Of a stretch of DNA of 64,000 nucleotides, positions 43,674 to 54,511 are shown one piece after another. The stretch is taken from NCBI RefSeq assembly GCF_963678635.1, contig NC_087067.1, positions 27,535,547 to 27,599,546 of the forward strand. Direction: 5' to 3'. Source of the stretch: Symsagittifera roscoffensis (taxonomy: Eukaryota > Xenacoelomorpha > Acoela > Convolutidae). The position numbers and the translations under genes are program-made. Below the pieces are notes generated by a model. That model saw only the letters and a program-made list of their open reading frames with translations, made no database searches and had not been told where the DNA came from. The stretch's first letter is position 1, and every line of letters begins with the position of its first letter.

Positions 43674-45364
43674 GGTTGAAACCTCCGAAGGACCCCAAAT
43701 AACGAAAGAAATGGAGCTCATGATAAAAGGAGCCAATGAAAAAGTGAAAAAAATGGACGAACAGCAAAATAACTTAAAAGATTTTGTGGTGAAAGAGCTG
43801 GAAAAGTTAAAAAACATGCTAAAACAGCTGGCAGAGTGTTATCAATTGATGAGAGGCGGAGAAACGGACCTTGGTGCTGAAATCGAAGAAGTTCGAGCTC
43901 TTTACCGAAAGGAAATGTTACAAAGAAAACTGCTCTACAACCAGTTACAAGAGTTGCGAGGAAACATTCGTGTGTTCTGCCGAATCAAACCCGACAAGTC
44001 GAGTTGCTTGACCGTCTCGGACGAATCGATTTCATTAGTGAATGTGCACGGGAAGAAAATGGAGTTTGAATTCGATAAGATTTACGACCAGAAAGTTTCG
44101 CAGAGTGATATTTTTGAGAATACCAAACCGATCATTACGTCTGCTGTTGATGGCTACAACGTGTGTATTATTGCTTACGGTCAGACTGGCTCAGGTAAAA
44201 GTCACTGCATTAACTTTTTTCCACTCCGCCCTTTATTTTTTCCCGCCAATAACTTTAGAAATCCCTATTCAAAGACTTGATGTTCTAAATTGGACGCTTC
44301 CTCCCCCGTCTCGCGTTACCCCGTCGCGTTAAATTGTAGGCTCTAAAATAAGTATGACTTAAAATTTAAAATGGTTAGCAATGGGGAGAAAACTGGTAGC
44401 AATGAATGAGAGTATATCGATCGATTAACCCGCCACCCCTTCCACCTCTCTCTCTGAAGTGACACCTCTGCACATTACAGGATTAAAAGCTTTGACTTAC
44501 CTAGGAAAAACTTTCACGATGATGGGCCCAGAAAAAGATCCCGGAGTCAACTTGAGGGCGGTGCAGGAGCTATTCAGTGTAGCCAAAACTCGAGAGAAGG
44601 TCACGTTCAAAATAACAGCGCAGATGCTTGAAGTCTACAATGAGCAGATAAAAGACCTGCTTCGAGACCCCAAGGACCCAAAACCGGTAGACATTATCAT
44701 CCGAATCATGGGCAAAACTGTCAAAATCGAGAACGCGGTCGAAACTGAAATCACAGCTCCTGATGATGTGAAGAAAATGATCAAACGAGGCGACGTAAAT
44801 CGACACACAGCTCAAACCAAAATGAACACAAATAGTTCCAGGTCCCACTTGTTGCTGAAGATCAATGTTGAAATAACCGATAAAGTCACTGGAGGTCGAA
44901 CTGTGGGAAGTTTGACCCTTGTTGACCTCGCGGGATCGGAGAAAATAGCAAAGAGCGGAGCTGAAGGCCAGACGCTTATTGAAGCCGCGGCTATTAATAA
45001 ATCGCTGAGTTCACTTGGCCAAGTTTTTTCAGCTCTTAGATCCAAATCTGTTCACGTGCCCTACAGAAATTCGAAGCTGACTCAACTTCTACAACCGTCG
45101 CTAGGGGGCGACGCGAAAGCATGCATTTTTGTAAATTGCAGCCCGCTTGACAATAACTCGTCGGAAACTTTGAGCACGCTTGAGTTTGGCCAAAATGCGA
45201 GACAGGTTGAATTGGGCAAAGCTGGTCAGAATATCGTCGCAGGACCCGGAAAACCGCCTGGGGCAGAAGCAGGACCCGGAAAACCGCCTGCGGCAGGAGC
45301 GGGACCCGGAAAACCGCCTGCGGCAGGAGCGGGACCCGGAAAACCGCCAGCGGCCAAAAAATAA
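43674..45364 (+). CDS. Kinesin-14 (KIFC-type) neck and C-terminal motor domain, two exons
   Basis: This is a minus-end-directed-type kinesin. Exon 43,674(gap edge)-44,194 encodes a Lys/Glu-rich coiled coil, then the kinesin-14 neck-motor junction 'LQELRGNIRVFCRIKP' (about 43,948) and the P-loop start 'AYGQTGSG'. A 310-bp GT-AG intron (44,195-44,504, phase 1) splits the P-loop, and exon 44,505-45,364 resumes with 'KTFTMMGP'. It then shows switch I 'NTNSSRSH' (44,825-44,848), switch II 'DLAGSE' (44,924-44,941) and 'VPYRNSKLTQLLQPSLGG'. All nucleotide-binding motifs are intact. Having the neck N-terminal to the motor defines kinesin-14. After the motor come four tandem copies of AGPGKPPAAG from a 30-bp DNA repeat (about 45,239-45,358), then TAA. 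AATAAA signals occur at 45,360 and 45,682. Family assignment is firm; KIFC1 versus KIFC3 is not resolved. Confidence 0.92.
45239..45358 (+). repeat. In-frame 30-bp coding minisatellite in the kinesin C-terminus
   Basis: Four units start 'ggacccggaaaaccgcc' at 45,242, 45,272, 45,302 and 45,332, nearly identical at the DNA level, adding a Pro/Gly/Lys/Ala tail to the protein. Copy number is likely polymorphic. Confidence 0.9.
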
Positions 45365-45365
45365 A

Positions 45366-47100
45366 TATCAGTTTTTGTGAACAAACGACCCATCTCTTAA
45401 TGGAAACTTTGGTAATGTGAAATTAAGTATTCAGAGCATGAACCAGCCTGATTAGAAAATTCTTATTTTTGAGAAGTTAATGAAATCTGAACTCTTAAAT
45501 TAGCGGACACCGTTTTCGATGGATTGTTTTTTATCTAGGTTTGTTCACGAATTTTATAGCTCGACAAGTCACAGCTATTTAAAATATTTTAACTTTTCTG
45601 ACCCGGTAACATTTAGTTACATTTTTTGTCGCCCCAAAAGCCAATATATGAAACGTTCTTTAATATGACCAATTAAAGTGAAATAAATAATTGTTAAAAG
45701 TATTCTCTGTCGCTAACCCAATGTATTGATTTGATTTGACTGCCTCAATACAATTTTTCTTCGCTTTTGATTTTCTTTTCTTTGTCTCATGAGAAGATGG
45801 CTGGCGTATGGTTTTGAAAAAGGGTGCTCGAACGCCGGCCGTGGGTTAAGAACGACCCACCTTCTCAAGTACAGCACTTAGTCCAGATTTGAAACAAAAA
45901 CTCTAAATTTTGCAACAACAGGGGTACTTCAGAAGGCCCTGGGTTTCTTCAATGAATTAAAACTTGGTCATAATTCTTAGAGCAACGAGGGATAAAATTT
46001 TGCAAAATACTAATTATTCAGGGCATAAGAACTATGACAGTATTTATAAACAAGCCGAAATGGTCAGAAGAAAAGAATGATTGCCAAACTATTTAAAATT
46101 ATTTCAAATTGTTTGCAGAGTTTTACAAGGACGTGAAAAGGAAATTAGCTTCAGGAAAAAAATTGACCATCTCCACATCTGCTCTAAATTCGGCCTGAAA
46201 AGATATTGACTAAAGAATAAAGTGATCACAATTATTAAGAAATTCAATCATTGCTATCAGTGTTTTGCTCTGTGCATTTGAAAATTGAAAAAAAATCTTA
46301 AAGCTTAGGGCGGAAGAAGTAAAAAAAATCAAATTGGCATGTAAGTTGGTACAACAGTGCTTCAATTGTATTCAGCAGAGGACATTAACTCAAGTCAATT
46401 TTCTGCTGAGTCGTTAGTTAGGACGCACATTCCAGCAAAAAGAAAATCGCAATCGGAGCAGATGATATGTTTTATTGAGAACGAGGCAGGAGAACAAACT
46501 GAAAACTAAATGCCGTGGTGATTTCCAAGCAAACTTGGAAAATAGTTACACTGAAAGCAAAAACAATAACGGTTTTCATTGCAAACCCATACCGCTAGGT
46601 AAGCTATAAAATCAATTCACTTTTCTAATTGAGCACGGGTATGAATAAAAAACAAAACTCCAAGTCTTTAATTAATTTTTATTTAAACTGGAATCTGTCT
46701 TAAACTCACAAAGATACTAATTTTTACCTCGCTTAAGTTTATCCTGAAATTCCTTTTATTGCCTGCAGGCAGATGATTTAAAATTATTTGATTTTTTTTT
46801 CAGTTTTCTAGTTTTTTTTTTCGAAATTATCCACAACTTCTCCGAATCTTTAACTACTTTAAAGTCTTTTAAGAGCGTTACACTCAGCGTTTTATCCTAA
46901 TACAAAAAGTCTTGCTGTGCTGACTTTGAAAGAAAGCGACTAATTTTTTGAGCTCGGGTAGTTCTTTTTTCAACCAGACAAAAATTACTGATAACAAAGT
47001 GAGCTCAAATCTAAGCTCAATTTTTTGCGATCTAGTTTGTTGAGATAGTTATTACACATTTCAATGTTAGTCACGCAGGTTGATTTTGAGATGGATCAAA
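45366..47100. other. Kinesin 3' flank, unassigned
   Basis: The first ~330 bp probably include the 3' UTR. A possible tRNA-like or hairpin relic lies at about 45,790-45,867 ('gtgctcgaacgcc', with 'gagaag' and 'cttctc' flanks). No gene is recognised in the rest. Confidence 0.4.
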
Positions 47101-47109
47101 TAAAACTTT

Positions 47110-47400
47110 TTGCACGTCGAGAAAGTCGAAACATCTATGCGGGGTCGAACGAATAATTTTTTTTAATGTCGGTTGAGAAAATCGAGAAAGTCAAAAATTA
47201 TCTAAACTGGGTTGAGCAAAGGTGAGCACTTTTTTTGTTACGTCGAGAAAACATACCAAAATTTGGACAAGAAAGTCAATACATACCGAGTTTAGCTGAG
47301 AAAGTCGAAACATACCGAAAGTTGCTACGACGGTCGAAACATAAGAATTTTTGGTCGAGAAAGTCGAATTATGAATCGAGCACCTCGACCCGGGGGCGTA
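47110..47400 (+). repeat. 'GTCGAGAAAGTCGAAACATA' degenerate tandem repeat
   Basis: About eight imperfect units of 25-40 bp built on 'gtcgagaaagtcgaaacata'. The ORF at 47,235-47,459 is this repeat read in frame. The same core word occurs at 39,240-39,310 and 50,200-50,400. Confidence 0.75.
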
Positions 47401-47740
47401 GCGGCTTTAAAATAGGAACATGTTCAAAGTATAACGAAGTGAAGCATTCTCAAATTTAACAATCAAAAGATTTACTGAAATCACTGAATGAAAGTAGATC
47501 AATTTAAAGTAATCAAACAAGCTAGTATGGCCATTGAATCTTCGGTATCTGAATCTGTTTTCATCTGCGATTCTCTAGTAACGACTAGAATAGCCGCTCG
47601 CCTGTTATAAAATGGTCCTGCTGAATTATCCTCTCTTACAGAAATGATGAATTTCAAACATCTAAGATTAGATTAGGACGATTTATACACAGGGGAATTT
47701 GTCGAAGTTGGAATGAAAATGTTTATGATTTTTTTAAATG
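47401..47740. other. Unassigned stretch
   Basis: Nothing recognised. Confidence 0.4.
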
Positions 47741-48960
47741 AATTTTTATCATTTTCTCAAAAAATGCCTGGCCAATTTTGAAATTTTAGGATCAATCGAG
47801 AAACAGGTTGTGGCAAGCTTCCCTGTATAAACAGCTGTGCCCCAGTTTTTAGAGAAAAAGCATTTTGGCCTATAAAAAAACTTTCTTTTCTTCAAAATTT
47901 GGCCTTTTCGAAAAAGCTATTTTGATTCTCATAAATACTGTTTCCTCAAAACTAAAATTACGGCGTCAATAAAAAATTGGTTGTCCGTGTTTTTTTTCTG
48001 CATACATTTTTACGCTTCTGTGTACAAACAATTTATAGCTTTAAAATTAAAAAGGCAAACTTTTTTGACTTTTCTAAAAAATTACCCTGGCAAATTTGAT
48101 ATCCAGGGCTTATTCAAAACCACAGGTTGTGTGAAATTTCTCTGCATAAAGGGCCACATCCTGTTTAAAAAAAGCAATTTTTTAAAAAAAGGACCATTTT
48201 TTGAAATTTTTTTGGAAACTTTTTGAAATTTTTTTGTCAGTTCTCAGATCAAAAGCTCGATTGAGAAAATTAACAGTGGGAATTATATATGCATCAGCGG
48301 CTACGCTCTAACTTCTGTAGGAAAAAAAACGGTAACAATTTCGAAATTGTCAATTAGTTGAAATTTTGGCCGTTTTTGCAAATTTTCAAACTCTATTTGG
48401 GATGAACGGTTTATTTGAAACTACATGTTAAGGTTTTTTCGCATAAATCGATAAGACCTAATTTTTGTACATATATGTTTTAATGAAAAATCAATTTTGT
48501 TTATTTTGTGATCTTTTTACAGAAACTTCGGCAATTTTCTCACCAACTACTCTGCTATATTGGAGATAAATTGGAGGGTTAAATCGACGTAACATATTTA
48601 TGAACGTTTTTTCTGCAGAAGCGATAACTCCTCCATGATTTAAGGTTTTTTGGTAGTTTCCTGAGTAAATCCCAACTTTTTGCATTTTAACCGTGTTTTG
48701 CAAAAAAGAAAATTTTTGTCAGTTTTGCAGTTTTTTGACTTTCTCAAGAACTTATCCTGTCAGATCTAAGTTTAGGGTTCAAGGAAAGTTTCAAACAAAA
48801 ATGCTTGCAATGGGAAGTTTCTGTGTATAGCAGTTATACCCTGGTTTTTCTAGTAAAATGGTTTTAATGAAAAGAAAAATGTGTAAATGCATCTACTGTA
48901 TTCTTTTTGTTAAAGAATACGCTATGGACGTAATAATAGTTTGATTTTTCAAGTTTTTAT
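47741..48960 (+). repeat. Family-1 composite repeat, copy 4 (second module)
   Basis: At least four degenerate units of the module seen at 1,700-2,580 and 20,270-20,820 ('cttttctaaaaaattaccct', 'ggcaaatttgat', 'gcataaa', 'ttctgcagaagcgataactc', 'aagttt'). The short ORFs inside are not supported as genes. Confidence 0.55.
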
Positions 48961-50199
48961 AGGACTGAACAATTTTGAAAACACAACTCATCTAATTCGT
49001 AATTTAGGAAGACAACTAAAGGGAGATGTTTTAACCTCCCCAGCAAATTATTGTTTACCGTACTTTCTGTAGGAAGCAAATTCGAATGATTTATTTTTCA
49101 TTCAAAAAACTGCAGACGTCTGTTGTTATCCTTATTGGGTCAAAACGTCCGTTAAATTGAAAAGATAATGTTGGTTTTTTGCTCAAAAATTAGTTGCATC
49201 AATAAAACATTTGAAAACTGGTTTTTACGCATGTATTACATGCATGGGTGGATCTAAAATTTTTGCGAGAGGTAGATTTTTCTAATAATTGTTCAAGGTT
49301 TGATAAACTTTCGAAGAAACAAGCCAAAAGTAATCGGCCAAAAAATTTCGAAGAAACAGGCTAAAAAGGTACGCGTTTACTGTCAATTTTATGCATACTG
49401 GCGCTCACATTATTATGCCATTATTATTTGTGAATTGTTAGTGGAATCCGCAACAAGGACGCTCTCTTTGATCTTCCTTTGTACTTTCGTTTCTTTGATC
49501 GTTCTGACGAAATTTTACCATGTTTAAAGACTTTTCTCTGGATTCCAGGGACTTATACACACCAAATTCTGCGCCTATCCAGAGCACAGTTTGGCCTCGA
49601 AATGCATGGCGGTTTTAGGAAATTTTAGGCTCAGCCGGGCGAAAAAAGATGTCGGAAAATAGTATCAAGGGGATCTTTGGGTGATGAAGGGATAGGACGA
49701 CTCTCATCTATTTCTCTCTAATAAATTTCTCTCAAAAAACTTTCATATACTTTGCTTGAAGTACTCAGGAGAGCGTACCATAAACCAAAGAAGAATTTAA
49801 ATTCAAAAAAAATATATTAAATTTAATTTTTTCCTATAAAATTCTCCCAGTAAGGTTGTTGCAGAACTTTGTCGAAAACATAGATGCCTAAAAACAGTCC
49901 GATTTAAGTTTTGGTAATCTAAAAATTTTAATTTTGAAAAATTATAATCAAGTTAATGATATTGTTAGCTTAAGATCTTAAATATGTATTTTTTTCGTTT
50001 ATGATTGTTTTTAATATACCAGTACTATTTGTCCACACATCAAAATGAAAAATTGGTAGCAGGTAGAATTACTTTATTCCAATCTACCCTATGCCTTTCT
50101 TTCATATGACATTCGACACTCAAATTATCCCATAATAATTTTTACAATCATCATTGCCAACAGAATTCAAATACCCGGGTTCAGGTGTTTGACTTATAA
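48961..50199. other. Unassigned stretch
   Basis: No gene recognised. The ORF at 49,300-49,527 has a hydrophobic C-terminal half but no family match that I recognise. 'gggtggatctaaaa' at about 49,246 resembles a hAT-type end, but no partner was found. Confidence 0.35.
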
Positions 50200-50400
50200 T
50201 TCGATCAAAATTGGTCGAATACATACATGGATGTAATTCGACCCAAAATCTGCGGTCGAAAACAGCCTTTGAAACGAAAATAGTCGAAAACATGGTCGAA
50301 ACATAGTCGAACAATATTTTGAGTCATGTTCGAGCACTAAGTCGAAAGTAAAGCATGGTCGAAACAATCGAATACAAAATATGGTCGAATGACTGAATGC
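50200..50400 (+). repeat. 'GTCGAAAACATGGTCGAA' degenerate repeat
   Basis: About eight occurrences of 'gtcgaa' with 'acatagtcgaa' or 'acatggtcgaa' spacing. It explains the two - strand ORFs here. Confidence 0.65.
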
Positions 50401-52178
50401 CAAAACTCAGAACGCGAAGTATTTCTCTAGATCATAGAACGTTTTTAAAGCTTGTATAGTTCATAGATTTTTGTGCAAACCGAGAGATGCCTTTCATTAA
50501 ATTTTTATTCGCACCTAAAAAAAATTTAGAAACATTTAATGAAAAAAAATTAAATTATGGGTTTTGTGTTTTGAGTTTAAAAGTTTTGAAAACAGTTTTA
50601 TGTATAATAGCAATAACTATTGCACGAACTATTTGCAGAAACACAGGATGGTGTTTTTAAAAACTAATCTTCAGTTATACCAGAGTACATTTTAATCTTG
50701 AATGTCTCGAACTCAGACATGATATTTCCGGTCAGACTAAGGATCTTACTGATCTTCAACATTTTTGGTACATTGATGTCGAAGACAGCGGGGAATTTGA
50801 TGAGTTTTTCAACTTGAACTTCTCAGGCAATTTTTTAAGTCTTCCCTTCGTGTCACAAATGTGAGGTAGTAACTGTCTGAGTACATTAGGCTGCAATCAG
50901 TGTTTGCTTATTCTTTTAAAACGAAAACTGATCATGAGATGTTTTGCAAGTTCCAATAAATTTGCGCGCACTATTGACGGTTTGTTCCACACTAGACATT
51001 TTTCGCTAAGTAACTGCAAACAAATTTTTACTGGTCTGTGTTTTCAATAGCCTTTTAAATGTGGTTTCAAAATATTTTTAAACGTTTTCTGTAACTATCA
51101 GTTTATTGCGTATGCCTCATAATCAATTTGTAGAAATTCACATCGACTTATTTACAGCTTCTTTTCTTTTCTGCGTAATGAAGTCTTCCAACAAATGTAT
51201 GAAGTCTTCCAACAAATGTTGAAAAAATATGGCGTTAGAGCTCATTGAAATTCTAGAACAATTTATGATAGACACTTTTTGATAAAATTCATACAAGTTG
51301 AGAAAACTGGATCGAAAAAAATTTTTTTTATTCAGCGGGATTTTCAAAACAAGTAGTCGATCAAGTTTTTCGTGGCCTCTACCCTTTCGGATAGTCGAAC
51401 TTACCTTCCTTGTAAAAAACGAATTGAGCTCAACTTCAGAAAATAAATCGACAGCGAAAAATCAAAATTGAGCCTGAACAAATTTCCGTACAAAAACCAC
51501 ACAAAAAACTAGAACTCATCCGAATACAAGGTTCCTTCTCATTTTCAATGATCGGAACAAAACATTTGGATAAAAATTTAAATTATGTCAATTTTAATTA
51601 GATTGATAGTTTGAAAGATCGGTAATCCTTTAATATTTATATGTTGCTTTTTAAATGTTTCTACTGCAAATAATTTCGACCTTTATCACCGAAACTACTT
51701 GGAGTTTTTAATCAGGAAAAAAGTTTCGCTGTTGCTATGGAAAGCATGTCCATCATTTCCATCTTTCTCCTTATAATTCTTCCTCTGAGATGAGTTTTTC
51801 GAAACACTAAGATAAAAAATAAATTCGACACTTTGACAGCAAACAATACATAACTTCAAATCTCATTGATATAAATTAAATTAGAAACTAATAGACAATG
51901 CCATAAATAATTCCACTAAATAATTTAACACCAGACAAACTTATCATCATCGACCAGATTAAAAATTGGCACGGAAAAAAATATTAAGGTATTGTTAGCA
52001 AAAAATGACAACTATTTTTTTATTTGTGCTAAGTATTTTTTTCAACTTTTTTTAAATTGCATTTAGGCAAATATTTTTCGACGACACCATTTCTATCTTC
52101 AGATCTCAAAAAAGTGCCAAAATGAGCAATAAGATAAGTTCACTATGATCGGCTGTTTCTTTCCGTTCGTTTTTCTCA
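50401..52178. other. Downstream flank of TMEM120, unassigned
   Basis: No gene recognised. A short family-2 fragment ('catccgaatacaagg', 'ctcattttcaatgatcgg') lies at about 51,510-51,560. A direct repeat of 'gaagtcttccaacaaatgt' is at 51,180-51,220. A TMEM120 poly-A signal (TTTATT on +) is at 52,019-52,024. Confidence 0.4.
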
Positions 52179-53074
52179 TTAGGCGGCTTTGTACTTGGCG
52201 TTCAGTCCAAAATCCTTGTTGGTGCGGAACTTTTTCCAGATGACTCGCAGTATCGCTAGAAAGTTCCCAGAACCCAGAAAGAAAAACAGAATGCCCACTA
52301 CTGGAACCTAAACAAGACCTGGCAATTTATGAGAATTCACTATACTATGGTCTGTTCTATTGTGTGAAAAATTATACAGACTGGTTTTACAAGATAATCT
52401 CGTTTTTTTTTTTTGTTCAAAATGTTTCTGAGCTTCCTTCCTGGATTAAAATTGAGCTTAGTTTGACATTGTATCGAACAGAATTTGAAAGTATTAAATT
52501 CTCACTTCACATAATATTTCATATTTCTTGCAAATTAAATGGCTATTATTTGATTCAATTGATTAAAGAACTATCTACAATTCCTTGACAAGTTCCGATG
52601 GATTATGTACATAAATATCCATTAGATGCCATCATTGAGGAATCGACGTGTTTTTTCTTGAAATCTCGAGTATACTTATGAAGAACTGCATAAGAGGGAT
52701 GCAAAACGTTGGACATACAAAATCAAAGAACCATGTCCTACTTCAGAAATTTTTTGGATACAAAAGCTTTACGTCTCAAAGTTACCTATAAACTCAAATT
52801 TGCACGCAAAAATTGCTCAATACTGGCAGTCTGCTGTTTTTAATTCTGTCTGTTCCAACTTTTTGCTACTTATTATTGCATAAATCATACCTGCCACTCA
52901 GAGCACTTGGGATGGAAGGAGAGATTATAGAGGATGAAGGAGTTGTACAGCTCCAAAGAGTAGATGACGAGGAGGAATGGAATCATGAAGGTCAGACCCC
53001 TCCACATCCAGCCCTGGAACCCCTCCACTGTGATACGCATCTGGCTGTTGCTACTCGCACCCAGCGCACGCAAC
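52179..53074 (-). CDS. TMEM120: TMEM120 (TACAN) C-terminal region, last two exons
   Basis: Multi-pass membrane protein of the TMEM120 family (human A/B: nuclear-envelope/ER proteins with an ELOVL-like fold that bind coenzyme A; a role as a mechanosensitive channel is debated). Exon 53,074-52,891 encodes '[20 protein letters not shown]' and then '[18 protein letters not shown]' and ends 'CSEWQ'. A 583-bp GT-AG intron in phase 0 follows. The last exon, 52,307-52,179, encodes 42 residues: a transmembrane segment '[18 protein letters not shown]', then a Lys-rich tail and TAA. The blocks 'LRALG', '[14 protein letters not shown]', 'C.EWQV' and 'LGNF...LRV' are family signatures and the splice junction falls inside one. 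Only the last ~100 residues are seen. Upstream exons would lie to the right, but a hAT-like MITE and a Ty3/Gypsy element occupy the next 11 kb, so the gene is split by a large intron or disrupted. Confidence 0.88.
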
Positions 53075-53604
53075 CTAACACAATAACAGCAGCACCTTGT
53101 CAACAAACACACACTAAACTAACCCACCCCACCCCCTATTGTAAATACTACCTCTAAACTAGCCCCCTTTTTTGATCAATTTCTTCAAACCAAACACCCC
53201 ATTGTAACAATTTCCACCTAAATTAGCCAATCATTGTGAATAATTTTTACATACTTCCCATTATTTCTCCTCAAACTAGCCAAAACTGTCTTCATTTCTT
53301 CTTAATTCGATGGATCTACCCAGCACAAGAAGAAAATTGCACTGAAGCAGTACATCCAAATTCAAAATTCTGATCGGCTGATAAACTTCAAGTTAGCCTT
53401 TAGCCAAAAGAGCGATCTCCTACCTTGATTGGTTTTTCATTTGGTCCAATACAACTATTAAAATACCCTGATTTATCTTTATTAACCACAAAACTATTCA
53501 AAACTAAATTTGAAAATAAGAGATTTCTAATCCTTGTTGCAAAACTTGGATGCAGGGATAGCGAGATGGATCTTTTGTTTTAAAAAGAGCATGAATAGTT
53601 CACC
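53075..53604. other. TMEM120 upstream intron or flank
   Basis: A pyrimidine-rich acceptor context for the TMEM120 exon is at its left edge on the - strand. No further TMEM120 exon is recognisable. Confidence 0.4.
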
Positions 53605-54041
53605 CAGAGGTGGATCTACATTTCGCAAATGCGCAACAAAAAAGAGCTCTAAAAACTTTTCAAAAAATCCCCTAAATCCGCTGGTGAGAGTTCAATACAA
53701 ACCATTCCGAAAAATCATGAAATGAACAAAATACCGATACAAAATAAAACAGTCCCAAAGGGTCCCCCTGCCGACCCAAAGATTCCCCCCTTTGTACTAT
53801 TTTGAGATAACCCTTTTTGGCAGACTGACCCTGAAAATTGTCTAAAGGCGCCTTTGACGCCGAAATACACTAATTTTGAGGGGAGCGCGCGCCGAAAAAT
53901 GCGATTTTTTTGGCCTGTTCTTTCAAAATTATTTGGCCTGTTTTTCTTCTTCAAAATTTGGTCAAAATGGTGGTCTTTCTAGTGATTTGGGAGGGCAGAA
54001 AATCAATTTGGTCGACCTACAAAATCCTAGACCCGCCCCTG
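53605..54041. mobile_element. hAT-like MITE
   Basis: The left end CAGAGGTGGATCTAC and the reverse complement of the right end, CAGGGGCGGGTCTAG, form ~15-bp terminal inverted repeats of the type common in hAT transposons (CAGGGGCGGATC...). The flanking 8-mers 'agttcacc' and 'tatacacc' agree at five of eight positions, consistent with a decayed 8-bp target duplication. It is 437 bp long with no transposase. The ORFs at 53,715-54,113 are internal to it. Confidence 0.55.
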
Positions 54042-54069
54042 TATACACCGGTGAAAAATAATACATTAA

Positions 54070-54494
54070 TGAGTTCTATCCAAGTGGAACCTGATCTAAA
54101 CTATATTTTATGATTGGATAAATTAAATGTTTTACCAATGTAAAGTATTTAATATTAACCAATCATGATCCATCTAACTAACAACCCACTTATTTGTAAG
54201 TGCTGAAGTTACTTGTAATTTCAGCACCAGAGAGATTTGAATTTAACTTAGAAATTAGTTGGACTCTCCCGAGCACTTCAGCAGCCGCAATAAACCAGTA
54301 TACCCTAGATCTATTGAGCCTAGCAGAGACTAGTTAAACAACCTGAGACTAGATAGTATAAGAGTAAGATTAGGATCGGTATTAGACTAAGAAGTTGCAC
54401 GAATCTATCCGGCCGAAAATAAGATAGCGTGACGAGCAGACGGTGTACCCTATCCGAAATTACTCTATGAGTTAACCAACTCGAGTCTAACTCA
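54070..54494 (+). repeat. Putative 5' LTR of the + strand Ty3/Gypsy element
   Basis: Bounded by the perfect inverted repeat TGAGTT...AACTCA (425 bp) and followed after two bases by a primer-binding site. A TATA-like 'agtataagag' lies at about 54,356. The partner 3' LTR is beyond the window, so the left boundary is inferred. An inverted repeat at 54,468-54,494 mimics the terminus and is a caution. Confidence 0.6.
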
Positions 54495-54496
54495 TC

Positions 54497-54511
54497 TGGT
54501 GCGACCATAAG
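54497..54511 (+). other. Primer-binding site of the + strand Ty3/Gypsy element
   Basis: 'tggtgcgaccataag' begins with TGG, the complement of a tRNA CCA end. The cognate tRNA was not identified. The - strand element's site also starts TGGTGC. Confidence 0.55.

Noticed and set aside
43323-43817. Long ORFs on both strands across 43.3-43.8 kb
   Set aside because: They read through 200 N and so are artefacts of the gap; only the flanking sequences carry information.
47235-47459. 74-codon ORF
   Set aside because: It consists of the GTCGAGAAAGTCGAAACATA tandem repeat.
52813-53157. A 114-codon + strand ORF
   Set aside because: It is the antisense shadow of the TMEM120 exon, which has clear family motifs and splice sites on the - strand.
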